Shown here one piece after another: positions 41,005-49,078 of a stretch of DNA of 64,000 nucleotides. Origin of the DNA: Pseudomonadota bacterium (GTDB lineage Bacteria > Myxococcota_A > UBA796 > SXON01). Location: the NCBI GenBank assembly GCA_005778355.1, contig SXON01000017.1, positions 1 through 64,000 on the forward strand. Reading direction: 5' to 3'. A program made the position numbers and the translations under genes. Under the pieces are notes generated by a model. That model saw only the letters and a list, made by a program, of their open reading frames with translations, had not been told where the DNA came from and searched no databases. Position 1 is the stretch's first letter, and each line of letters begins with the position of its first letter.

Positions 41005-41991
41005 TTGGCCCGCTACCTGCTCACCGGCGCGACGGGCTTCGTCGGCGCCAACGTGCTCCGCCATTTGCTCGCGCGCGGCGACACGGTTGCCTGCGTGGTG
41101 CGCAAGCCCAACCTCTGCGTGGAGGGCCTGCCTGTCGACCTCGTCACCGCGTCGATCACCGACGTCGACGCGATGGCGCGAGCGATGGAAGGCTGCGATG
41201 GCGTCTTCCACGTGGCCGGGATCTTCGACCCGGGACCAAAGGGCGAGGACACCATGCGCGCGTTGCACGTCGATGCCACGCGGGTCCTCCTCGACGCCGC
41301 GACGCGGGCAGGCGTGAAGCGCTTTCTTACCTGCTCCTCGTCGTGCACCGTCGGCTTCGGTTCGCTGGCAAACCCCGGCAACGAAGACACGCCCATCGAC
41401 GCCGAACGCATCTACGGCAAGCGAGGCGCCTTGCGCGCCTACTACGAGACGAAGCTCGATTCCGAGCGGCTCACCGCCGAGTGGGGCGGCGTGGTGGTGT
41501 GCCCCGACTACGTGCTCGGCGCCTGGGACGTGAAGCCCACCAGCGGGCAGCTCCTCTTGACCATCGCACGTGGAACGGTGCCCTTGTACCCCGGGGGCGG
41601 GAAGTGTTTCGTCGACGCCGACGATTGCGCTCAGGGCCACCTGGCCGCGCTCGACCGGGGACAGGCCGGGCGTCGTTACCTGCTCGGGAACTGGAACCTC
41701 AGCTACAAGGACTTCATGCGCATGTGCGCGCGTGCCGTGGGCAAGCGCGGTCCCTGGGTGAGGACGCCGGGGCTCCTGCTCGACGCGGCAGGCGTCGCCG
41801 GGGCGGTGCTGGCCCGGGTCGACGAGCACCGCTTTGCAGGCCTCGAACGTCATGTGCTGCGCGCGATGGCGCAGGAACGTTATCGGACCGGCGAGCGGAG
41901 CTGGACCGAGCTCAACGTGCCGCGCACCCCGATGGAAGCGACCGTCGAGAAGACCGTCCGCTGGTTCCGCGATCACGGGTACATCCTGTAG
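41005..41991 (+). CDS. NAD-dependent epimerase/dehydratase (extended SDR)
   Basis: 328 residues from TTG 41005. TGATGFVGANVLRHLL (Rossmann glycine motif, residues 7-22) and CDGVFHVAGIFDPGP are present. The catalytic YYETK and a VVVCPDYVLGAWDVKPTSG segment are like those in sugar epimerases and hopanoid-associated HpnA-type enzymes. It probably acts on a nucleotide-sugar or related alcohol with NAD(P); the substrate is unclear. A terminator-like hairpin follows immediately. Confidence 0.85.
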   Translation: MARYLLTGATGFVGANVLRHLLARGDTVACVVRKPNLCVEGLPVDLVTASITDVDAMARAMEGCDGVFHVAGIFDPGPKGEDTMRALHVDATRVLLDAATRAGVKRFLTCSSSCTVGFGSLANPGNEDTPIDAERIYGKRGALRAYYETKLDSERLTAEWGGVVVCPDYVLGAWDVKPTSGQLLLTIARGTVPLYPGGGKCFVDADDCAQGHLAALDRGQAGRRYLLGNWNLSYKDFMRMCARAVGKRGPWVRTPGLLLDAAGVAGAVLARVDEHRFAGLERHVLRAMAQERYRTGERSWTELNVPRTPMEATVEKTVRWFRDHGYIL

Positions 41992-41996
41992 CGGGA

Positions 41997-42024
41997 AGGG
42001 GGGCACCCCTGCAGGAGCCCCCCT
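41997..42024. terminator. Likely bidirectional terminator hairpin
   Basis: AGGGGGGC (41997-42004) and GCCCCCCT (42017-42024) form an eight-base-pair stem around a 12-base loop that itself contains CCTGCAGG. It lies between two converging genes, and its right arm overlaps the stop codon of the minus-strand gene. No T-tract is seen, so this is a likely but not certain terminator. Confidence 0.5.
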
Positions 42025-42991
42025 ACCGCGGCCAACCTGCCGCGCGCCGCAGGCTACGGGCGTCAGGCAACGAGCGTGCTCGTGGCACGCTCGTCGGGCC
42101 GCTCTCCCCCTTCCGGCGACGTTGGGCCCACGGCCCAAGCATCAGCAGCAGCGGAACTGCGGAACCGTCGTCGCAACCGCAGGTGGGACAGTCGTACTCC
42201 TCGGTACTGGCGCAGGGGAGCACGTGTAGCTCGAGGGGATCCCCCTCGGAGGTGGTGTACATGGCGCCGTCGCTCCCGACAAAGACAGCCTCGCCCTGCA
42301 CCTCGCCCACGAGGTCGATCTCTTGCGGGTCGGCACCCCAGTCCACCTCGCAGCCGCGCCATGCCAGCGCGCGGGTCGCGGTGCGGAGCACCACCAGCGC
42401 CCCGGTGCGGTCGACGGCTCCGCCGGTGATGGGCTCGCCCACGTCGATCTCGGCCTCCTCTCGGAGGGTGGCGGCCTCGCCGTCGCAGCTGAGCTCGCGG
42501 GCGTAGTAGACCTTTCCCCCCGAGTCGTTCTTGGTGACGACGCGGACGCTGCCGTCGGGGTAGACGAGGAGCGCCTCGGCGTCGTGCGACTCGCCATCGT
42601 CGTAGACCAGCGGGCAGTTGTCGGCGCTGAGGCGCGCGTCGTCGGTGACGGCGACCTTCCAGAGCGTGATCGCGTCGCGCGACTCGTCGTTGTCGCCGAT
42701 GTCGGCGATGAAGATGCACGTGCCCGTGGGGCAGTCGGCGGCCGCGAGGTCTTCCCAGTCGGTGTTGCTGGCGCCGTCGATGCGCTGCTCGCCGAGGTAG
42801 TTGCCCTCGATGTCGAAGGTGTAGAGCAGGGCCTCGCCGCCGGCGTCGCCGATGGTGAGGAACTCGTCGTTCACCATCACCACGCCGGAGGACTCCGACG
42901 AGGGGATGTCCTTCACTTCCACCACGGTGGGCGGTTCCCAGGCGGCGCACACGTCTTCGGCCAGAGCCACGGTTAGGACAGCGATCAGCAT
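42023..42991 (-). CDS. Secreted beta-propeller-like protein with a MYXO-CTERM-like but extended tail
   Basis: 322 residues from ATG 42991 with a signal peptide (MLIAVLTVALA). The sequence has propeller-like repeats rich in Asp/Glu, Gly and aromatic residues, as in PQQ or lectin-like exported proteins. Near the end CPTCGCDDGSAVPLLLMLGPWAQRRRKGE looks like the Cys, hydrophobic helix and Arg cluster of a MYXO-CTERM signal, but 27 further residues (Pro/Arg/Ser-rich) follow it. The tail may be a lost stop codon or a read-through. The ATG overlaps the opposite gene's ATG (CATG). Confidence 0.65.
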   Translation of the reverse strand: MLIAVLTVALAEDVCAAWEPPTVVEVKDIPSSESSGVVMVNDEFLTIGDAGGEALLYTFDIEGNYLGEQRIDGASNTDWEDLAAADCPTGTCIFIADIGDNDESRDAITLWKVAVTDDARLSADNCPLVYDDGESHDAEALLVYPDGSVRVVTKNDSGGKVYYARELSCDGEAATLREEAEIDVGEPITGGAVDRTGALVVLRTATRALAWRGCEVDWGADPQEIDLVGEVQGEAVFVGSDGAMYTTSEGDPLELHVLPCASTEEYDCPTCGCDDGSAVPLLLMLGPWAQRRRKGESGPTSVPRARSLPDARSLRRAAGWPR

Positions 42992-43472
42992 GTGGGCGCT
43001 GCACTTTATCGCCTGTCCCGCGCAGCAGCTTGGGATCGAGCTTCCCGAGGGGGGTGCCAAGGGCATTTCCCACGAGGATCTACGTCGCGACGTGCGTCTC
43101 CTCGTGGAAACGACAGACCCCACGCGGGCCTTCCTGGAGCGCATGGTGCAGATGAAGTTCGAACCCGCGATCGACATGCCGGCCTGCGTGCAACGCGGCA
43201 GCGGCTCGGACTACCGAATCGGCGTGTCGCGACCCGCCAACGCCATGGAGGCCACCGCCCCCGCGGCCGTCATCTCGATCGCCAAGGCCTGGGACCTCGG
43301 AACGCCGCCGCCCCGGCGACTGCTCGTCTGCATGGGCACGGAGTACGCGGCCGACACTTGGGTTGCCCCGCTGGTGGACGATCCCACCCTCGACCCGGCC
43401 ACCGTGAACTACACCGCGCTCGCCGAGAAGGTGCGCGTGCTGTACGCCGAGATCGACGGCGCCGCTCGCTAG
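42990..43472 (+). CDS. Putative lipoprotein, possibly a degenerate peptidase-M28-like protein
   Basis: 160 residues from ATG 42990. A very short N-terminus, MWALHFIAC, could be a lipobox but lacks basic residues. The order ISHEDLRRDVRLL, FLERMVQM, then APAAVISIAKAWD resembles the N-terminal part of aminopeptidase-like M28 proteins common in Myxococcota. No zinc ligands are visible, so this would be an inactive or truncated form. The resemblance is weak. Its ATG is inside the CATG shared with the minus-strand gene, so each promoter must lie inside the other's coding sequence. Confidence 0.5.
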   Translation: MWALHFIACPAQQLGIELPEGGAKGISHEDLRRDVRLLVETTDPTRAFLERMVQMKFEPAIDMPACVQRGSGSDYRIGVSRPANAMEATAPAAVISIAKAWDLGTPPPRRLLVCMGTEYAADTWVAPLVDDPTLDPATVNYTALAEKVRVLYAEIDGAAR

Positions 43473-43762
43473 TAAACCTGCGCCGAGGCCTCGATCGCTC
43501 GTACCTCGGCGTCGATCTCCGCGGTGAGCTCCTTGATCGCGGCGGCCTCTTGCTGGATCCAGGCCATGCGATCGGGTCGCTCGGCTTCCGGCGCAGCGCG
43601 GAGCTCGTCGACCTTGCCCTCGAGGTCCTGAGCGCGGGCCGCCACGTCGCGGGCGCGCTCAGCCACCGCGCCGACCCGCAGGGCGAGCGCCGCCGAGGGG
43701 CTGTCGATGGGGGCTGGGCCCGGGGGCTCGGGCGGGCAGGCGAAGAAGAGCGCGAGGAGCAC
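43469..43762 (-). CDS. Small coiled-coil lipoprotein
   Basis: 97 residues with Leu-Phe-Phe-Ala-Cys at residues 5-9 as lipobox and then a helical part of about 70 residues with heptad-like Leu/Ala/Val spacing, typical of a periplasmic coiled coil (Lpp-like or trimeric helical). Its stop codon shares CTAG with the plus-strand gene. It is 21 bases after the histidine kinase gene and probably co-transcribed with it. Confidence 0.6.
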   Translation of the reverse strand: MLLALFFACPPEPPGPAPIDSPSAALALRVGAVAERARDVAARAQDLEGKVDELRAAPEAERPDRMAWIQQEAAAIKELTAEIDAEVRAIEASAQVY

Positions 43763-43783
43763 GCTGCCGACTATCGCGCCCCG

Positions 43784-45262
43784 CTACTTCGAAAGCGGGA
43801 GCCAGATGGAGAAGCGGCTCCCGGCGCCCTCCACGGACTCGAGTGAAACGCGACCCCTGTGGGCCGACACGATGCCCGCCACGATGGCGAGCCCGAGACC
43901 GCTCCCCTCGGTTCGCCGTGAGAGCAGGTTGTTCGAACGATAGAACTTGTCGAAGACGCGGCGTTGCTCCACGAGCGAGATGCCAGGGCCATCGTCCTCC
44001 ACGGCGAAGTTGACGCCGCCAGACTCGGCGCGGGCGAGCAGGCGGATCTTCACCTTTTCGCCTCCGTACTTCCGGGCGTTGCCCAGCAGGTTGATCAGCG
44101 CCTCCGCCACCGCGTCGGCATCGGCCAGCACCCGGGGAAGGTTGTCGGGCACGTTGACCACGAGCCGATCGTCGCCATCGAGGTCGTGGGCGCGGAAGGC
44201 GTTGACCGCGCGCGCGACGATGTCGCAGGGTCGCTGCGGGGTCATCTCGTAGATGCGGCGCCCCGCCTCCATGCGAGCCCACGTGAGCACGCGTTCGATC
44301 TTCTTGCTGAGGCGCTCGGTCTCCGCCGCGATCACGTCGAGACACTCCTGCACGCGCTCGGGGTCCTTCACTCGGCCGGACTGGAGTGTCTCGACGAACA
44401 TGCGGATGGAGGTGAGGGGCGTTCGGAGCTCATGCGAGACATTGCTGACGAAGTCGGTCTGGAGTCGCGACAAGCGTACTTGCTGAGCGATGGCGCGTCC
44501 CATGATGATGACGCCCACTACCGTAGCCGCAAAGAGTAGGATCATCGTCCATCGGAGCGCGCTGTCCGCCGGCGCCTCGCGGGCCGCGGGCGGGTCGACC
44601 TCCACGCGCCAGTGGGCGAAGGGCGGCGCGAGCGGGCGCATCACGAAGGGCTCGTCTTCGAGGAGCTGCAGGGCCAAGGCGCGGCGTAGCGCGTCGAAGC
44701 TCACCGGCTCGCCCGCCGGGTCGGCGGCGAGGGCGCGCAGCCGGTAACTCGCACCCTCCGTGGAGTACTTCCGGCCGACGATCTCGGGGATCACCACCGC
44801 ATCGATCGCGGCGGCATCAATGCGATAGGCCACCACTAGGCCCTCCCGAAGTCGCGACACCGCGAGTGCGGAGTCGTCTCCCCCGGAGGCCGTGACGAAG
44901 CTCACCGGGGCGCGCTCGGAGAGCACCAGGGCAGCGGCCGCGGCATCCGGCGGCGCGTCTGGGTCGTCGAGGGTCCAGACCTTAGAGACAAGGCGGCTCT
45001 TTTCGCGGTAGCCCGCGGCGGTTTCGCCGAGCGCCTCGGCCGGCACCGCCGAGAGCGCTCGGCGCACGCGGTCGTCCTCCGCCGCCAACGCCGCCAGCAC
45101 CTCGGCCTCGAGGTCGCGGGCCTGCAGGGCGTAGCGCTCGTGCAGGCGCCCTTCCTCGGCGTCGGCGCGGTCTTTGATGCCCGCGAGGCCGTAGGCGAGC
45201 AGCGCGACCGCCGGCGCCACCACCAGCACCACCATCGCCCAGAAGACCCGTCGCCGGGCCAT
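43784..45262 (-). CDS. Sensor histidine kinase
   Basis: 492 residues from ATG 45262 (RRR followed by a hydrophobic helix; GTG 45283 would add seven residues). Two membrane helices flank a periplasmic sensing domain. The second helix continues into a linker that carries FVSNVSHELRTPLTSIRM with the phosphorylated His277. An N-box (NLLGNARKYG), G1 (VEDDGPGI) and G2 (GSGLGLAI) complete the ATP-binding domain. It autophosphorylates and passes the phosphate to a response regulator. No response regulator gene is nearby, so its partner is unknown. An upstream 67-base spacer is shared with the radical SAM gene. Confidence 0.9.
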   Translation of the reverse strand: MARRRVFWAMVVLVVAPAVALLAYGLAGIKDRADAEEGRLHERYALQARDLEAEVLAALAAEDDRVRRALSAVPAEALGETAAGYREKSRLVSKVWTLDDPDAPPDAAAAALVLSERAPVSFVTASGGDDSALAVSRLREGLVVAYRIDAAAIDAVVIPEIVGRKYSTEGASYRLRALAADPAGEPVSFDALRRALALQLLEDEPFVMRPLAPPFAHWRVEVDPPAAREAPADSALRWTMILLFAATVVGVIIMGRAIAQQVRLSRLQTDFVSNVSHELRTPLTSIRMFVETLQSGRVKDPERVQECLDVIAAETERLSKKIERVLTWARMEAGRRIYEMTPQRPCDIVARAVNAFRAHDLDGDDRLVVNVPDNLPRVLADADAVAEALINLLGNARKYGGEKVKIRLLARAESGGVNFAVEDDGPGISLVEQRRVFDKFYRSNNLLSRRTEGSGLGLAIVAGIVSAHRGRVSLESVEGAGSRFSIWLPLSK

Positions 45263-45350
45263 CGACTCGCCGAGTGTGGGCACCGTCAGGAGCTATCCCG
45301 CGTAGCCGGGATCGCAGCCGCCGCAGCGCGCCCGGAATACCGCCCGGCCC

Positions 45351-47852
45351 ATGAACCTCAGCCGCGTGCTCAGCACCGAGATCCTCCCCGTCGTGGAGCG
45401 GCCCAGCCGCTACCTCGGCACCGAGCACAACGCCGTCCACAAACACGGCGCGCGGGTGCGCATGGCGCTCGCCTTTCCCGACCTCTACGACCTCGGACTC
45501 GGCAACCTCGGGCTCCACATTCTCTACGCCGTGCTCAACCGCATCGACGGCGTGTCGGCCGAGCGGGTGTACGCCCCGGCTCCCGACATGGAGCGCGAGC
45601 TGCGTTCTCGCGGGCTCAAGCTCTTCGGCGTGGAGAGTCGCGACGAGCTCTGCGACTTCGACGCCATCGGCTTCACGCTGCAGTCCGAGCTCACGTTCAC
45701 CAACATCTTGAACATGATCGACCTCGCTGGGTTGCCGCTCCGCACGGTCAACCGGCACGAGGGGCCGATCGTGCTCGCCGGCGGTCCCGCCGTGTTCAAC
45801 CCCGAGCCGCTCGCGCCCTTCATCGACGCCTTCGTCATCGGCGATGGAGAAGACGTGGTGACCGAGATCGCAAAGGTGCTCGCGGAGCATCGTGACCGGG
45901 GGGCCCGCTTGCTCGCGTTGTCGCGACTCGAGGGTCTCTACGTGCCCGCGCTCTACCCGATGGACACGTTGTCCGACGGCCGCATCGTCCCGCCGCTCGA
46001 CGCGCCGAAGATCCGCAAGCGCACCGCGCGCGCCCTCGACGGGAACAACTTCCCCGTTGATTACATCGTGCCTTTCACCGAGCAGGTGCACGACCGCGTG
46101 TCGCTCGAGGTGCTCCGCGGTTGCACACAGGGCTGCCGCTTCTGCCAGGCCGGCAGGACCACGCGCCCGGTGCGGGAGCGCACCGTCGACGCCGTGGAAG
46201 ACCTGATGACGCGCACCCTGGCCGCTACCGGCTACGAGGAGGTGTCGCTGGTGTCGCTGTCCACCTGCGATCACAGCCGCGTCCGCTCGCTCGTGGAGCG
46301 CACCTCGACCCTGGCGAAGTCACAGCACGTGGCGCTGTCGCTCCCATCTCTCCGGCTCGACAGCTTCTCCGTGGAGCTGGCTGACATGGCCTCGTCCACC
46401 CGCCGCACCGGGCTCACCTTCGCCCCCGAGGCGGCCTCGCCGCGCCTACGCGCCGTCATCAACAAGTGGATCCCCGACGACGACCTCATCGAGATGGCCA
46501 CCGCTGCCTACGAGAAGGGCTGGGAGCACGTCAAGACCTACTTCATGATCGGCCTGCCCACCGAGCGTGAGGAAGACATCGTCGCGATCGCGGACTTGTG
46601 CGCACGCACGCTGGCCGCCGGGAAAAAGAAAAACCCGCGGGCCATGGTGAACACCGGGGTGAGCACCTTCGTGCCCAAGCCGTTCACGCCCTTCCAGTGG
46701 GCGCGACAGATCGGGATCGAAGAAACTGAAGCAAAACAGGCGCTTCTGTTGCAGAACATCAAGCGTCACAAGAACATCAAATTCGGGCGCCACAAGCCCC
46801 ATGAGACTTTCCTCGAGGGGCTCGTGTCTCGTGCCGACCGGCGCGCGGGCGACCTCATCGAGGCAGCCTGGCGCCACGGGGCTCGCTTCGACGCCTGGGG
46901 CGAGCACCTCGACTTCGGTGCCTGGCAGCGGGCCATCGAGGAGGTGGCCTACGACTGCGACGACGCGCTGCGCGAGCGGGCTCTGGACGAGCGCCTGCCC
47001 TGGGATCACATCGACATCCACATCCCCAAGGCCTGGTTTGCCGCCGACTACGAGCGGGCGATGCAGTTGCAGCACGCGCCCGACTGCCGCGCGAAGAAGT
47101 GCCACGATTGTGGTGTGATCGACGTGGAGCGGGCGCTTTGTGCGCACATGCTCCGCAACAGCATCGAGGGGCGCAAGGCGGAGAAGGCGTGGACCAGGAC
47201 GCCGTTGACGCCGGCCGCCGAGCCGTTGCCGGTGCAGCGCGTGCGTTTCCGCGTGGGACGCGAGAGCGACGCACGTTTCCTCGGCCACCTGGAATGGCAG
47301 AACGCCTGGCAGCGCGCCTTGCGCCGTGCGCGGGCACCGCTGGCCTACTCGCTGGGCTTCCATCCTCACCCACGGGTGGACTTCTCCTCGGCGTTGCCGA
47401 GCGGGGAGGAATCGCGTGCCGAGTTCATGGACGCGAGGCTGGTGCGGCGCGTCGACGTGGCGGCGCTGGTGAGCGCCCTGCGTGCCACGGTGCCGAGCGG
47501 CTTCCTGGTGCTGGGCGGCGAGGAGGTGCCGCTCGACGCGGCCGCCACGATGGGTGAGGTGAGGGGATGGCGCTACGAGCTTGTCCCCGGCTTGCCCATC
47601 GAGGTCGCTCGGGACGCGGCTGAACGAATTGATGTCGCGACGTCGTTGCCGGTGACTCGGCGTTCGAAGTCGGGGCCGATCCAGGTCGACGTGCGCCCGA
47701 TGGTCGACCACATCGCGGTGCGCGAGGATGGGGTGGTGGAGCTCGATCTCGGCATGGTCAATGGAAAGCCAGGAAAAGCTAGGGAGATCGTGGAATTGAT
47801 GCAGCTACCGCCCACGACACGCGTGGTGCGCACCGAGGTGCGATTTCGCTGA
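45351..47852 (+). CDS. Radical SAM protein with B12-binding-like N-terminus and C-terminal DUF2344-type domain
   Basis: 833 residues. The N-terminal ~190 residues resemble a B12-binding fold of TIGR03960-type proteins. RGCTQGCRFCQAGRTTRP holds the 4Fe-4S Cys258, Cys262 and Cys265. SAM-barrel motifs (TFAPEAASPRLR, TYFMIGLPTEREEDI) follow. From about 620 comes the DUF2344/TIGR03936 part with RVRFRVGRESDARFLGHLEWQNAW. This is the full fused form. The substrate is unknown; the protein is often found near ribosome-maturation genes but here it sits beside an acyl-CoA dehydrogenase. Confidence 0.9.
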   Translation: MNLSRVLSTEILPVVERPSRYLGTEHNAVHKHGARVRMALAFPDLYDLGLGNLGLHILYAVLNRIDGVSAERVYAPAPDMERELRSRGLKLFGVESRDELCDFDAIGFTLQSELTFTNILNMIDLAGLPLRTVNRHEGPIVLAGGPAVFNPEPLAPFIDAFVIGDGEDVVTEIAKVLAEHRDRGARLLALSRLEGLYVPALYPMDTLSDGRIVPPLDAPKIRKRTARALDGNNFPVDYIVPFTEQVHDRVSLEVLRGCTQGCRFCQAGRTTRPVRERTVDAVEDLMTRTLAATGYEEVSLVSLSTCDHSRVRSLVERTSTLAKSQHVALSLPSLRLDSFSVELADMASSTRRTGLTFAPEAASPRLRAVINKWIPDDDLIEMATAAYEKGWEHVKTYFMIGLPTEREEDIVAIADLCARTLAAGKKKNPRAMVNTGVSTFVPKPFTPFQWARQIGIEETEAKQALLLQNIKRHKNIKFGRHKPHETFLEGLVSRADRRAGDLIEAAWRHGARFDAWGEHLDFGAWQRAIEEVAYDCDDALRERALDERLPWDHIDIHIPKAWFAADYERAMQLQHAPDCRAKKCHDCGVIDVERALCAHMLRNSIEGRKAEKAWTRTPLTPAAEPLPVQRVRFRVGRESDARFLGHLEWQNAWQRALRRARAPLAYSLGFHPHPRVDFSSALPSGEESRAEFMDARLVRRVDVAALVSALRATVPSGFLVLGGEEVPLDAAATMGEVRGWRYELVPGLPIEVARDAAERIDVATSLPVTRRSKSGPIQVDVRPMVDHIAVREDGVVELDLGMVNGKPGKAREIVELMQLPPTTRVVRTEVRFR

Positions 47853-47875
47853 GCGCGCGTGATAGACGCGCGGCC

Positions 47876-49021
47876 ATGTTCGTGCTGAGCGAAGAGCAGA
47901 AGGCCCTCGCCGAGGCGGCCCGCGCCGCTGCGGTGGCGCACGTGGCCCCCACGGCCCGGGATGACGACGAGAAAGAGCTGTTTCGCAAAGAGCTCTTCCA
48001 GAAGCTCGGCGAGGCCGGCCTCTGCGGCGTGCCCACCCCCGAGGCCTGGGGAGGGCTCGGGCTCGGCTACCTCGACTACGCCGTCGTGCTCGAGGAGATC
48101 GCCAAGGTGAGCGCGTCGTATGCGGTCACCGTGGCCGTCAACGGCCTGCCGCAGGTCATCCTCGCCCAGTTCGGCACCGACGCCCAGCGCGCCCAGTGGT
48201 TGCCACGCCTGGCGGCAGGCGAGGCCCTCGGCGCCTTCGCGCTGTCTGAGCCCTCCTCCGGCTCCGACGCGGCCTCGCTCCGCACCACCGCCGTGCGCGA
48301 CGGCGAGCACTACGTGCTCAACGGCACCAAGTTCTGGATTACCCACGGCGGCTACGCCGACGTGTACGTGGTGATGGCCCGCACCGGGGGGCCCGGTCCC
48401 AAGGGCATCGGCGCTTTCCTGGTGTCGAGCGACACGCCCGGCCTTTCCTTCGGCAAGAAGGAAGAAAAGATGGGGATGCGGGCTTCTCCCACGGTCGAGG
48501 TGATCCTGGAGAGCGCGCGCGTGCACGCGAGCAACCTCATCGGCGGCGAGTCGGAGGGTTTCCGCTGTGCCATGAGCGCGCTCGACAGCGGGCGCATCAC
48601 GATCGGCGCCACGAGCGTGGGCCTCGCGCAGGCCGCGCTCGACGCGGCGGGCGCCTATGCCTGCCAGCGCAAGCAGTTCGACACGCAGATCATCGATTTC
48701 CAGGGCGTGGGCTTCATGCTGGCTGACATGGCCTGTCGCGTGGAAACCGCGCGCCTGCTCGTTCACAAGGCGGCGTGGCTGCGCGACCAGAAGTTGCCCT
48801 ACTCTCACGTTGCGGCCATGGCGAAATGTGTCGCGACCGACGCCGCGATGTCGGTGACCACCGACGCGGTGCAGGTGTTCGGCGGCTACGGCTACACGCG
48901 CGAGTACCCGGTCGAGCGCTACATGAGGGACGCCAAGGTGATGCAGATCGTCGAGGGCACCAACCAGGTGCAGCGCGTCGTGATCGCACGTCACCTGAAG
49001 CGTCACTATGGCGAGGCGTAG
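47876..49021 (+). CDS. Acyl-CoA dehydrogenase
   Basis: 381 residues, typical length. It oxidises acyl-CoA to enoyl-CoA with FAD in fatty-acid or branched-chain degradation. Motifs are FALSEPSSGSDA, WITHGGYAD with the flavin contacts, the Arg/Ser-rich QRKQFDTQIIDFQGVGFMLADMA, and the C-terminal YGYTREYPVERYMRDAKVMQIVEGTNQVQR, where Glu360 is the usual catalytic base. The chain-length preference is not clear. It starts 23 bases after the radical SAM gene. Confidence 0.93.
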   Translation: MFVLSEEQKALAEAARAAAVAHVAPTARDDDEKELFRKELFQKLGEAGLCGVPTPEAWGGLGLGYLDYAVVLEEIAKVSASYAVTVAVNGLPQVILAQFGTDAQRAQWLPRLAAGEALGAFALSEPSSGSDAASLRTTAVRDGEHYVLNGTKFWITHGGYADVYVVMARTGGPGPKGIGAFLVSSDTPGLSFGKKEEKMGMRASPTVEVILESARVHASNLIGGESEGFRCAMSALDSGRITIGATSVGLAQAALDAAGAYACQRKQFDTQIIDFQGVGFMLADMACRVETARLLVHKAAWLRDQKLPYSHVAAMAKCVATDAAMSVTTDAVQVFGGYGYTREYPVERYMRDAKVMQIVEGTNQVQRVVIARHLKRHYGEA

Positions 49022-49078
49022 CGTGCACGCGCAGCGCCACCCCGGTAAGCTCTCGCACTCCCTGTCCCGGTCGCGTCG

